From Bacillus sp. FJAT-18017 (GTDB lineage Bacteria; Bacillota; Bacilli; Bacillales; Cytobacillaceae): DNA of 64,000 nucleotides. The position numbers were made by a program, and so were the translations under genes. Positions 50,811 through 59,080 of this stretch are shown in pieces. Position 1 is the stretch's first letter, and the number at the start of each line of letters is the position of its first letter. The stretch spans positions 2,262,001 to 2,326,000 of the forward strand of contig NZ_CP012602.1 of assembly GCF_001278805.1 (NCBI RefSeq). Reading direction: 5' to 3'. Under the pieces are notes generated by a model. It was given only the letters and a program-made list of their open reading frames with translations, was not told the origin of the DNA and searched no databases.

Positions 50811-51611
50811 GTGTGGAAGAGGATTGGGTGCATTTTGGCAGCAAGCCTAGTATTGGCATCGTGCGAGGGCAACACTGAGTGGCAAAGCCATAGTGCAAGG
50901 GAAACCGTACTTGAAGCGGAACGTACGATTCCCGAAGATTTTATCCCACGCACGTTTTCCGTTGCCGCTATTGGTGATTCACTCACCCAGGGTGTTGGGG
51001 ACAGCACGGATAGTGGCGGTTATCTCCCGTACCTGGATGAAATGCTTGAACAGGAAAAGGGCGTCAAGAAAGCGAATTTTATAAACCTTGGTGTCCGCGG
51101 AACGAGGAGCGATCAACTCCTGGAGAAACTTGATACTACAAAGATGAGGAATGCCATCCAGGATTCCGATATTGTTCTCGTTACGATTGGCGGTAATGAC
51201 ATGATGAAAATTGCCCGGGAGAACATTCTTAATCTGCAATATGAAGTATTTGAAGAAGAAATGGTTTCCTATACCGAACGAGTCAATCAAATCTTTAAAA
51301 AAATCAGGTCGGAAAATCCAGAAGCGGCCATCGTACTGATCGGGGTATATAATCCGTTCGGGCAATGGTTTACTGAGGTAGATGAATTGAATCAAATTGT
51401 TGATGATTGGAATGAAGCCGGAAGATCGGTTGCCTCACAATACTCCGATTCCTACTTCGTTGAAATTGGCGATTTGTTCGTGGATACAGACGTGAATCTC
51501 TTGTTTGATGACCAGTTTCATCCGAACGATAAAGGGTATGAATTAATTGCAGAGCGTGTTTATGAAACGCTTGGAGAAGAAGCGCTGCCTGTTCTGGCCG
51601 GAAGGGATTAG
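50811..51611 (+). CDS. ypmR: SGNH/GDSL hydrolase lipoprotein (YpmR)
   Basis: A 266-residue lipoprotein (lipobox LASC, about residue 18). SGNH blocks: IGDSLTQGVGD (Ser), NLGVRGTRS (Gly), TIGGNDMMK (Asn), DQFHPNDKG (Asp/His). An esterase or lipase acting outside the membrane; substrate unknown. GTG 50811 follows AGGTGA at six bases; GTG 50802 is an alternative. Directly followed by ypmS with a 26-base gap. Confidence 0.88.
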   Translation: MWKRIGCILAASLVLASCEGNTEWQSHSARETVLEAERTIPEDFIPRTFSVAAIGDSLTQGVGDSTDSGGYLPYLDEMLEQEKGVKKANFINLGVRGTRSDQLLEKLDTTKMRNAIQDSDIVLVTIGGNDMMKIARENILNLQYEVFEEEMVSYTERVNQIFKKIRSENPEAAIVLIGVYNPFGQWFTEVDELNQIVDDWNEAGRSVASQYSDSYFVEIGDLFVDTDVNLLFDDQFHPNDKGYELIAERVYETLGEEALPVLAGRD

Positions 51612-51637
51612 ACTGCAGCTGATGAGGGGAATTTTGA

Positions 51638-52222
51638 ATGAAAAATAGGTGGAAAACCGCCTTCTTTGTTTTGTTGGGCTTGATTGTAATTGTATTTGCT
51701 ACATTGATTATTATGGCAATCCTGCCGGGGGAAAAGCCTGAAGCAGAACCGGCGAAAAATATCGATGAAGATAAACATGTTGGCTTCGCAATCCGAACGA
51801 ACAGAGAAGACGTAAATAAGCTAGTTAATTATTATTTGGAAAAAGAAATAGGTTCAGCTCCGATTGACTACCGTGTACAGGTTGAAGATGACGTTGCGCT
51901 ATACGGCAGCGTGCCATTTTTTAGCCAGGAGCTTGATATGAAAATGGCTTTTGAGCCAGAGGCGCTTGAAAACGGTGACCTGCTGCTCAAGCAAACGAAT
52001 CTTCAAGTTGGGAAATTGCCTCTACCAGTTCCATATGTACTTGATTTTATCAGGAAAAATTACAAGCTTCCGGCTGGAGTTGAAATTCTCCCGAATGAGG
52101 AAGTCATTTATGTACACATGCAGGAACTCAAATTGAAAAGTGATGCCAAGCTAAAGGCCAATACCTTTGATTTAAAAAATGATGATATATCCTTTACATT
52201 GCTTGTTCCTGTTAAAGAATGA
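51638..52222 (+). CDS. ypmS: DUF2140 family protein (YpmS)
   Basis: A 194-residue protein with an N-terminal membrane anchor (about residues 7-29) and an extracellular domain (FAIRTNREDVNKLVNYYLEKEI..., PVPYVLDFIRKNYKLP). YpmS/DUF2140, function unknown, conserved next to ypmR. ATG 51638 after GAGGGGAATTTTG. Terminator directly after. Confidence 0.9.
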   Translation: MKNRWKTAFFVLLGLIVIVFATLIIMAILPGEKPEAEPAKNIDEDKHVGFAIRTNREDVNKLVNYYLEKEIGSAPIDYRVQVEDDVALYGSVPFFSQELDMKMAFEPEALENGDLLLKQTNLQVGKLPLPVPYVLDFIRKNYKLPAGVEILPNEEVIYVHMQELKLKSDAKLKANTFDLKNDDISFTLLVPVKE

Positions 52223-52250
52223 GTGCCCGTAAGCTGGGCACTCGTTTTTT
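52218..52250 (+). terminator. Terminator after ypmS
   Basis: GAGTGCCC pairs with GGGCACTC, followed by GTTTTTT. Confidence 0.9.
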
Positions 52251-52302
52251 ATGAGAGAGTGGATTGCAAACATATTTTAAATTAATTAGGATCCTTCCTA
52301 AA

Positions 52303-52402
52303 AAATACATGACACATTCCAATAAATACATGACACAATCCAATAAATACAAGACACATTCTAAGAAATACAGGACACATTCCAATAAATACATGACATT
52401 TC
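52303..52402 (+). repeat. 21-bp tandem repeat array, family G
   Basis: ATACA(T/A)GACA repeats at 52305, 52326, 52347, 52368 (as ATACAGGACA) and 52389, exactly 21 bp apart. The unit is about AAATACATGACACATTCCAAT. On the minus strand an uninterrupted frame gives a 7-residue repeat (YLLECVM-like), but it has no SD. Confidence 0.9.
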
Positions 52403-52493
52403 TCAAAAAATCTCTTCATCGTTTATTGGCAATGTGACGATTGTTTCCGGCAAATCCCCTATAAAAGTTACGCACATCATGGTTTACTGCACG

Positions 52494-53090
52494 TTAATAA
52501 GGTATAAAAACAGCTTTCAGTTTCCCATCTCCTTCAACAATACATACCAAATACGCTTGATTCTTCTCGAAAACAGCATCATGCATTGGCAGGATAACCG
52601 TTTTTGTTCCCGCTAGTCTTGCTTCAAGATTATAGGACGCCGGTGTAAGTGCAAGGATATCCGTTACCCTACAATAGGGCAGGGAGGGGAAAACGACATC
52701 GCCTTTATGGACGGAAATGTCGAGTTCCTGTTGAGATGAGGCCAGATGAATGAACCTTGCTGCTGCCTCGCCTCTTGGCACATGGTCATCCAAACCGCAC
52801 GTTATTACGTCTGCCTTGCCATCTCGACCCGTTACAGCGATAAAATAATTTCGCTCCTTTTCGATAAAAAATTGGGCAGAATCGATCCACTCTTCTCCAT
52901 GAAACACATCGATTTGGCACTCCCCCTCTGGCAGGGCAAATTTTAGGCTGTGCTCCTTATAAGGAAATTCTTCTAGGATTGGTAACCCGTTTATTAGAAT
53001 ACTAATTTCTTCTACCAGTGCGCTGCCGTTAAAAAACGTTCCATAGCCTCGTCCGGGAAGATTACTTTGATAAAAATAATCCTGTTTCAA
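52494..53090 (-). CDS. DUF4397 domain protein
   Basis: A 198-residue protein with the DUF4397 signature RFIHLASSQQELDISVHKGDVVFPSLPYCRVTDILALTPASYNLEARLAGT in the second half, and a related half-domain before it (SILINGLPILEEFPYKEHSLKFALPEGECQIDVF). No signal peptide is seen, unlike many DUF4397 proteins, so it may be cytoplasmic or on the spore. TTG 53090 after GGAGGAAG. Function unknown. Confidence 0.85.
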   Translation of the reverse strand: MKQDYFYQSNLPGRGYGTFFNGSALVEEISILINGLPILEEFPYKEHSLKFALPEGECQIDVFHGEEWIDSAQFFIEKERNYFIAVTGRDGKADVITCGLDDHVPRGEAAARFIHLASSQQELDISVHKGDVVFPSLPYCRVTDILALTPASYNLEARLAGTKTVILPMHDAVFEKNQAYLVCIVEGDGKLKAVFIPY

Positions 53091-53195
53091 GCCGCTTCCT
53101 CCTATTGAAAAATTGGAAACATATTAATTAATTGTTTACTTTTTCCTGAAATATGCATATACTAAAACTATCTTATGAGAGGCGGGTGAAGTGTT

Positions 53196-53258
53196 ATGAG
53201 TAAGTCAATTGTTTTTTCAGTTGTTGGAAACTCTAACACAGCCCGTACGGCTATTTAG
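53196..53258 (+). CDS. 20-codon leader ORF upstream of rsgA (candidate)
   Basis: A complete ATG-TAG frame, starting MSKSIVFSVVGNS, preceded by GGCGGGTGAA and by a promoter-like TTTACT/TATACT pair around 53136-53165. It lies about 90 bases before rsgA, with a hairpin in between. It could be a leader peptide whose translation affects the hairpin. Low certainty. Confidence 0.35.
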   Translation: MSKSIVFSVVGNSNTARTAI

Positions 53259-53297
53259 GCATAAAGGGACAAATCCGTCCATTTCTTCCTGAATATT

Positions 53298-53326
53298 AGA
53301 CCGCTGGCTGTGTATGCCAGTGGTCT
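53298..53326 (+). promoter_or_regulatory. Hairpin in the rsgA leader
   Basis: AGACCGCTGGC (53298-53308) pairs with GCCAGTGGTCT (53316-53326; one G-T pair). Followed by ATTTATATTT rather than a clean T-run, just before the rsgA SD (AGGAGG). Attenuator or stability element. Confidence 0.45.
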
Positions 53327-53351
53327 ATTTATATTTCAGGAGGAAAGAAAT

Positions 53352-54410
53352 TTGAACTTACTAACTATTGGATTGAAAAACGATATTCAACAAGCTTCTA
53401 AGGAATTTACAAAAAGTGATTGCAACCTCGCCAGGGTCGCATTGGAGCATAAGCATATGTATCGTGTCTGGACGGAGGAAGGCGAACTGCTATGCGAAGT
53501 TTCTGGGAAAATGGCTTTCGAAGCATCAAGTAGGGAAGACTTCCCGGCAGTAGGCGACTGGGTAATGGTTGCTGCGAGAAGTAATGAAGGTACTGGGACG
53601 ATTCATGGAGTACTGCCTCGATTCAGCAAGTTTTCGCGTAAATCTGCTGGTAAGACTGCGGAAGAGCAAATTGTCGCTGCGAATGTGGATGTGGTGTTCC
53701 TAGTCAACAGCTTGAACGATGACCTTAACTTGCGCAGGATTGAACGCTATTTGCTGCTTGCCTGGGAAAGTGGGGCGAATCCAGTCATTGTATTGAGCAA
53801 GGCTGATTTAAGTGAAGATATTGAAGCAAAGGTAGCAGAAGTCGAGTCCGTTGCGTACGGGGTTCCTGTTATTCCAGTCAGTGCCGAGATGAACGAAGGC
53901 TTGGAAAAGCTGCTGCCATTCCTGTCACCTGGGAAAACTGTGGCATTGTTGGGCTCATCAGGTGTTGGAAAGTCGACTCTTACGAACAAACTTCTAGGTG
54001 AGGAAAAGCAAGCTGTCAAGGATATCCGCGAAGCAGATGACAAAGGCCGCCATACGACGACCCACCGGGAATTGATCTTGTTGCCGAATGGAGCCGTGCT
54101 GATTGACACTCCGGGAATGAGGGAGCTTCAGCTTTGGGAAAGCCAAGATGGACTTTCCGAGGCATTTTCAGATATCGAAGAAATTGCTGATACCTGCAAA
54201 TTCCGTGATTGCCGTCATAATGATGAGCCGGGGTGCGCGGTCCAAGAGGCAATTTCTAATGGTTTACTGCCTGCTGAACGGCTTGCCAGCTACAATAAGC
54301 TGCAAAAAGAGCTTGCCTACATCGAGCGGAAAGCAGATAAACGGGCACAGGCTGAAGACAAGAAACACTGGAAAACTATCACTAAACAAGTAAAACATAA
54401 AAAACGGTAA
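53352..54410 (+). CDS. rsgA: Ribosome small-subunit GTPase RsgA-type (second paralogue)
   Basis: A 352-residue circularly permuted GTPase: an N-terminal OB fold (residues 30-100), G4 (VLSKADL), G1 (LLGSSGVGKSTL), G3 (DTPGMREL), and a C-terminal zinc knuckle CKFRDCRHNDEPGCAV. RsgA releases RbfA in 30S maturation. Length and the GxxTGIHG-type N-terminus look more like the E. coli-like second RsgA of bacilli than the housekeeping CpgA (about 298 residues). TTG 53352 is chosen on the SD AGGAGGAAAG. Confidence 0.9.
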   Translation: MNLLTIGLKNDIQQASKEFTKSDCNLARVALEHKHMYRVWTEEGELLCEVSGKMAFEASSREDFPAVGDWVMVAARSNEGTGTIHGVLPRFSKFSRKSAGKTAEEQIVAANVDVVFLVNSLNDDLNLRRIERYLLLAWESGANPVIVLSKADLSEDIEAKVAEVESVAYGVPVIPVSAEMNEGLEKLLPFLSPGKTVALLGSSGVGKSTLTNKLLGEEKQAVKDIREADDKGRHTTTHRELILLPNGAVLIDTPGMRELQLWESQDGLSEAFSDIEEIADTCKFRDCRHNDEPGCAVQEAISNGLLPAERLASYNKLQKELAYIERKADKRAQAEDKKHWKTITKQVKHKKR

Positions 54411-54412
54411 AG

Positions 54413-54440
54413 GAAGGACCTGTAAAAGGGTCCTTTTTGA
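54413..54440 (+). terminator. Terminator after rsgA
   Basis: AAGGACC pairs with GGGTCCTT, followed by TTT. The remaining stretch to 54709 is A/T-rich without a clear gene. Confidence 0.8.
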
Positions 54441-54709
54441 TTTTGACTCGTAACTGCATTTTTTTGTTGGTATATCAAGGGTATTTAATCAACCTAATTC
54501 GCATCCCTTTTTAACACACTGACAGAATGCGAATTGAAGTGCTGAAAAAGATAAGCAGATTTTTGGATAAATATGTTAAAATTTAAGAAAAGCTTATCAA
54601 CCTATCGAAGGGTTTTATAATACATAGGAGAATTCAAATATATTAAATCATTACGAGTGGGTTAGTATTCTTTCAAAATAGAAAACGTTTAAGGGATTGA
54701 GGTGGAAAA

Positions 54710-55408
54710 ATGAAACTGAAAAAAATATTGTTGATTGTTTGTGTTGTAATGGTTGTGGCTCTACCATTGTTTTCTATGTTTTTTAGGGGCGGTCTGATTT
54801 TGGATATGGCAGGTATTCATCTTGCTAATCCCTTTTCTGAAAAAGTAACAGTGGAGGAAAATTATATAAGGGTTGATAAAAATCAGAATAATGTGGCTGA
54901 TCCACTAGACATAGTGAATGCTGCAAGGAAGGAAGTGGAGAATCGAACTCAATACAAGAGTGCTTATTATGAAGGCGGATATCCACCAGATAGCGAAGGT
55001 GTATGCACAGATGTTATTTGGAGAGGATTGGCCGGAGCTGGTATAAATTTAAAAGAATTAATGGATCAGGATATTCATGATCATCCATCTTTATATCCCC
55101 GTGTAGAGGGAAATCCTGATCCTCATATTGATTTCAGGCGGGTTCCTAATCAGTATGTCTTTTTTCAACGTTTCGCCGAATCTTTGACGACCGAATTAAT
55201 TCCAGACGATCCAGATAATTTAGCCGAGTGGCAGCCAGGGGATATTGTGATTTATTTGGAGGGTACAGACCACGCAGGCATCATTTCTGATAAACGGACA
55301 AAAGATGGAATACCTTATTTAATTCATAACGCTCCTCCCTTTGCATCAGAAATTAAACTAACCTCTTATAAACAAACTATTGTGGGTCATTACAGATGGA
55401 GATACTGA
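54710..55408 (+). CDS. DUF1287 family exported protein
   Basis: A 232-residue protein with an N-terminal membrane anchor (about residues 5-25). The DUF1287 domain has an NlpC/P60-like triad: Cys in EGVCTDVIWR (about residue 98), His in GTDHAGIISDKR (about 188), then HNAPP. Family member YijF is of unknown function; a peptidoglycan or amidase-like activity is plausible. SD GAGGTGG before ATG 54710. 55409-55679 behind it holds no recognisable gene. Confidence 0.85.
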   Translation: MKLKKILLIVCVVMVVALPLFSMFFRGGLILDMAGIHLANPFSEKVTVEENYIRVDKNQNNVADPLDIVNAARKEVENRTQYKSAYYEGGYPPDSEGVCTDVIWRGLAGAGINLKELMDQDIHDHPSLYPRVEGNPDPHIDFRRVPNQYVFFQRFAESLTTELIPDDPDNLAEWQPGDIVIYLEGTDHAGIISDKRTKDGIPYLIHNAPPFASEIKLTSYKQTIVGHYRWRY

Positions 55409-55679
55409 TTTTCTTATAAGGAAAAAACGTCAAGTTAAAAGGAAAGACACTGTTAATTCGAATTTTGTGCTTCAAAACTGAACTCATTGTTTTTTTAATA
55501 GTGATCACTTGTAATGATGAAAACTCCCTGATAACTATCCTATTGGCTCCTGCTCGTAACCGAAAGCATTTCATTTTCTATCCCAAGAATATTCAAATAT
55601 AATTAACTCGCATTGTTATTCCGAGCTCGTAACGGGAATAGGTATACAGAGGATATTTTTCAAGAAGGGAAGATTGCAC

Positions 55680-56180
55680 ATGTTTAAAAACTTATTTGGT
55701 AAAAAAGAGAAAGAAGTTGTGACTGAAGTCGAGCTTGCGTCGCCGCTAACTGGAACGGCGACAATGCTGGAAAACGTAGACGACCCTGTTTTTTCACAAA
55801 AGATGATGGGTGACGGGCTTGCGGTCATGCCTACTGAAGGGGTTGTAGTGGCACCAGCAGACGGTGAAATCGTCCAAGTGTTCCCAACCGGCCATGCTGT
55901 CGGAATCAAGGTGGCAAATGATGCTGAAATCCTGATTCATATCGGCCTTGAGACGGTTGCAATGAAAGGTGAAGGATTTACTGCCCATGTTCGTGAAGGT
56001 GACAAGGTGAAAAAGGGAGACAAGCTTGTCAGCTTCGATATGGCGCTAGTGACAGAGCGTGCCAAAAGCACAGTCACACCGCTAATCATTACCAACACCG
56101 ACGCGATGAATATTGAGCAGCTCGCATCCGGTGAGGTAGAAGCCGGCGTAACTCCTTTCCTCAGAGTTTCTGCAAAATAA
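55680..56180 (+). CDS. ypqE: PTS glucose-type EIIA component (YpqE)
   Basis: A 166-residue Crr-family EIIA protein that passes phosphate from HPr to an EIIB. Active-site histidine in ILIHIGLETVAMKG (about residue 83), partner histidine in FPTGHAVGIK (about 68). ATG 55680 follows AAGGGAAG. Stand-alone EIIA as in B. subtilis YpqE; the partner EIIC/B is not in the window. Confidence 0.92.
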   Translation: MFKNLFGKKEKEVVTEVELASPLTGTATMLENVDDPVFSQKMMGDGLAVMPTEGVVVAPADGEIVQVFPTGHAVGIKVANDAEILIHIGLETVAMKGEGFTAHVREGDKVKKGDKLVSFDMALVTERAKSTVTPLIITNTDAMNIEQLASGEVEAGVTPFLRVSAK

Positions 56181-56182
56181 GT

Positions 56183-56210
56183 AAAACCGCCCATTGAGGC
56201 GGTTTTACTG
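56183..56210. terminator. Bidirectional terminator
   Basis: AAAACCGCC pairs with GGCGGTTTT, between convergent ypqE and the DUF502 gene. Confidence 0.9.
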
Positions 56211-56798
56211 TTTTTCAGGGAGTTTGCTTTTTTGAGCCATTCCACCTGACAGGATAAATTTCATTGCATCCTCAGGTTTTACATCGAGGATTTCGACCTG
56301 CTCTTTAGGAATCAGGAAGGTAAACCCTGCAACTTGGAAGGTTTGTTGGACATAAACAGCTACGTACTCCTTTAACGGTTCATGAAAGCTTTCAAGCTCC
56401 TCAGAGGTAATGAAGCCGAGGCTTTTAATTTCCGTGCCAGGAATAGTGATAAGCGCAACCTTTGAAAAAGACTTCTTTTCGCCGAGAAAGGAATTGACTG
56501 TATCCTTAATAACCGAATAAATCGTTTTGACGAATGGAATTTTTTCGAGCAGTTTGTCAATCAAAGCTATAAGTTTTCCAGTAATAAACCTTGTTGACAA
56601 AAAGCCAAGGAAAGTGATCAGTGCGATCGTAACCAGCAGGCCAATTCCGGGGATGTATGTATCCTCCATATATGGGCGCAGAAGGTTGCCGAGCAATCCA
56701 TCGAGAAACAGGAATGTCTTGTATATGACCCAAACCACAATGATAATTGGGACAATCACGATAATTCCATTAATAAAATTTTTGGCAAGTGACTTCAT
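56205..56798 (-). CDS. DUF502 family membrane protein
   Basis: A 197-residue protein with two N-terminal membrane helices (GIIVIVPIIIVVWVIYKTFLFL and IGLLVTIALITFLGFLS) and a soluble C-terminal domain (LLEKIPFVKTIYSVIKDTVNSF..., VYVQQTFQVAGFTFLIPKEQVEILD). DUF502 is widespread in bacteria and plants, with unknown function. ATG 56798 with GGGGA as SD is preferred to starts up to 56873. Confidence 0.85.
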   Translation of the reverse strand: MKSLAKNFINGIIVIVPIIIVVWVIYKTFLFLDGLLGNLLRPYMEDTYIPGIGLLVTIALITFLGFLSTRFITGKLIALIDKLLEKIPFVKTIYSVIKDTVNSFLGEKKSFSKVALITIPGTEIKSLGFITSEELESFHEPLKEYVAVYVQQTFQVAGFTFLIPKEQVEILDVKPEDAMKFILSGGMAQKSKLPEKQ

Positions 56799-56856
56799 AA
56801 CTAAATTCCCCATTTGTTTTTCTCTAGTATAGCCGCCGTTACATGAATTTGAAACG

Positions 56857-57960
56857 TTATTGTTTTTCAACAACGATTGCTTTTATTTTAACAGAAGGCT
56901 GGCCGCTTTTGGAATCTGTAGAGAGCCTCTCCCCATTAAATGTGAACCGGATTGTGTGCTGGCTGTCTTCAAGTGAACTTGCAATATAGTTGTAGCGGGA
57001 TCTTTCAAACGGCCACCAGGTAGCCAGTGTCTCCGCAGGCTTCCCGTCGATTGTGACATCGATCATTCCACCGTCAGGGCCGCGCTCAAGCAGAAAGCCA
57101 ACCATTGTTCCTTCGAATGTGTATTCAAGATAGCTATTCTTCGTTTTACTAAAATAGCCATCACGCATGTTTACAAATCCTGAATTAATAGAAGGATTGG
57201 TTAGCAATTTATAGTCAATTCCAAGGTTGCCGTTTACCGGAGAAGGCAGAACTGCAATCTCTTTGGTATTTTTGGCTTCGGATTTTTCTTGGATTGTTTT
57301 TAAAATTTCGTTTGCGTAAAGGAGATAGCCCGCATCATTAGGGTGAACTTTGTCTGTTGTCAGTTTGTCCGGACTAAGTCCTGATGCATTGAAAGGGATC
57401 CGCATATCGATGTTGGTAGCTCCATATGCTTTCGATAGCCGTGCAATTTCCTTGGCGAATCCTTCATAAGCAAGACAGCTTTCGGTGATTGTCACTATAT
57501 CTGCAGCTGGGTGATCGATCCTTAATACACGCAGCAGTTTTTCATAAAAGTAGGAAAATTGCTTTTCATTCATATACTTGCGGTCATTTTCCCCGAAAAC
57601 AAGGAAAACCAGATTGACCGGTGAGGAGGGTTTCTCATCTTTATATTTCATGAAGCCTTCAAATGCAGTTGCCCCGCTTTGGACAATGGAGATCCGCTCC
57701 CCGTTTGAGCCGTACTTCTCTGAAACTCCTTTTTCAAAAAGAGAGAACCATGCGGTTGAAGGACTGCTTGCTCCTGAACCTCTGCCAATGCTGTCTCCAA
57801 CAATCAAAAAGCTATAATCATCACCCGCAGCTATTCTTTCATAAAATCCATCTGCTTCTTCCGGAGTGTCCCTAGCCCCAGTTACTTCAAATAATTGAAA
57901 AAACAATATAGATAGCCCGAATATTGAGGCAAGCATTAAGCCAACTATTCTTCGGTTCAT
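56857..57960 (-). CDS. SGNH/GDSL hydrolase with C-terminal beta domain
   Basis: About 367 residues. N-terminal membrane anchor (MLASIFGLSILFFQLFEV), then an SGNH hydrolase domain: VGDSIGRGSGASS (Ser), QSGATAFEGF (Gly), FGENDRKY (Asn), TTDKVHPNDAG (Asp/His). The C-terminal ~130 residues form a beta-sandwich-like region (YLEYTFEGTMVGFLLERGPDGGMIDVTIDG), as in carbohydrate esterases. Probably acts on a cell-surface glycan or lipid. Starts at 57966, 57972 or 57996 are also possible; none has a strong SD. Confidence 0.82.
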   Translation of the reverse strand: MNRRIVGLMLASIFGLSILFFQLFEVTGARDTPEEADGFYERIAAGDDYSFLIVGDSIGRGSGASSPSTAWFSLFEKGVSEKYGSNGERISIVQSGATAFEGFMKYKDEKPSSPVNLVFLVFGENDRKYMNEKQFSYFYEKLLRVLRIDHPAADIVTITESCLAYEGFAKEIARLSKAYGATNIDMRIPFNASGLSPDKLTTDKVHPNDAGYLLYANEILKTIQEKSEAKNTKEIAVLPSPVNGNLGIDYKLLTNPSINSGFVNMRDGYFSKTKNSYLEYTFEGTMVGFLLERGPDGGMIDVTIDGKPAETLATWWPFERSRYNYIASSLEDSQHTIRFTFNGERLSTDSKSGQPSVKIKAIVVEKQ

Positions 57961-58159
57961 AAGCATCAACATCCCATCATGTAATCCTACTGACATTTTA
58001 ACGTAACCTAACTGTAATAAAAACAGAACAAAAGCACTATTTTTGCTCGAAAATTAAAATTCGAAGTTTCTCTTTTCTAATATGGGCATATGCACATTCA
58101 GGACATCAACCCATATCATATTGTGTGTTGAACAAATTAAAACGCGGAGGGATGCATAC

Positions 58160-58291
58160 ATGCATTACGGATATAACCCTTGTGGATATGTAGGCGGAGT
58201 AGGATTTGATGGCGGTCGTGATACGTTTGTATTAATTGTTGTATTGTTTATTCTCTTAATTATCATTGGCGCTTGTTACATTTGTGATTAA
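58160..58291 (+). CDS. YjcZ family sporulation protein
   Basis: A 43-residue peptide: Gly/Tyr-rich start (MHYGYNPCGYVGG) and a C-terminal membrane helix with FVLIVVLFILLIIIGACY, the YjcZ/SscA pattern found in spore-assembly peptides. SD GGAGGG is spaced eight bases before ATG 58160; the frame upstream is not coding. Terminator after it. Confidence 0.88.
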   Translation: MHYGYNPCGYVGGVGFDGGRDTFVLIVVLFILLIIIGACYICD

Positions 58292-58298
58292 TACTGCA

Positions 58299-58331
58299 GC
58301 ACCTTTTCCAAGTGGAAAAGGTGTTTTTTTG
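58299..58331 (+). terminator. Terminator after yjcZ-like gene
   Basis: CACCTTTTCC-AAGT-GGAAAAGGTG followed by TTTTTTT. Confidence 0.95.
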
Positions 58332-58407
58332 TTGTTAAAATTTTATCCTAATACATTATTATTTGGATTAATCTCTTTCGAAAACGAGAGATGAATCAAA
58401 ATTCAAA

Positions 58408-58446
58408 GCAGGCCATTCAAACGAATGCCCTGCTTTTATTATTTTT
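58408..58446 (+). terminator. Second hairpin with T-rich tail
   Basis: GCAGG...CCTGC with flanking pairing, then TTTTATTATTTTT. No gene is seen between 58332 and 58786, apart from a likely yozE promoter. Confidence 0.5.
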
Positions 58447-58786
58447 GCAGCACAGTTTCCAAGCAACAGCACGTTAAGCTTGGCTGCAGCTTTGAAAAGG
58501 CACTTTATTAAAAATGACCAACATAGGCCAGCTTCGGTAAACGGTTAAAATCTGATAAATTGTGATACAGTAAATCAATGTGATTTTATAAGAAGGAAAT
58601 GTGTTTTAGGACCAATTTTGGATCACGGTATTGGCCGAAGAAGAGTTTTTTGCAGGAATTTTCCTTTTTGCAAACTTATTGACGCAGCCGCCAATTCTGG
58701 TATGATAAGAATATTTTTAAGGTATGTTCTATTCTTAAATAATAAGATGGGGATACGGATTTTTAAGGCAAAGGAGGAGAATTTGA

Positions 58787-59011
58787 ATGTTGAAATCATT
58801 CTATCATTTCCTTATGAAATACAGACATCCAAAGCCAAAAGATAACATTAGCGAATTTGCGAACGAAGCGTTCAAAGATCATAGCTTCCCAAAAACATCC
58901 GAGGATTACGATGAACTGAGCAGGTACCTCGAAATGAACGGCCACTACTTGCCATCGATGTCTGTTTTTGATGATGCATGGACTGAATACATCGAGACAG
59001 AGAAGAGATAA
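58787..59011 (+). CDS. yozE: YozE family protein (UPF0346)
   Basis: A 74-residue SAM-like helical protein, very close to B. subtilis YozE (SFYHFLMKYRHPKPKDNISEFANEAFKDHSFPKTS). ATG 58787 follows AAAGGAGGAG. Function unknown. Its neighbours yodN and yozD downstream are the B. subtilis set, here interrupted by the family A repeat array. Confidence 0.93.
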   Translation: MLKSFYHFLMKYRHPKPKDNISEFANEAFKDHSFPKTSEDYDELSRYLEMNGHYLPSMSVFDDAWTEYIETEKR

Positions 59012-59080
59012 AGCGGAAATATCTTTGTGGATACTTTAGGGCGTTTTAGTGGGCAATGAAAATAATTTTGAAATGCTTTC

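Noticed and set aside
52212..52406. Minus-strand ORF of 64 codons with a heptad repeat
   Set aside because: Produced by the 21-bp tandem array; no SD, TTG start and overlap with the ypmS terminator.
58618..58845. ORF of 75 codons overlapping the start of yozE
   Set aside because: No SD at its start; overlaps the well-supported yozE start in another frame.
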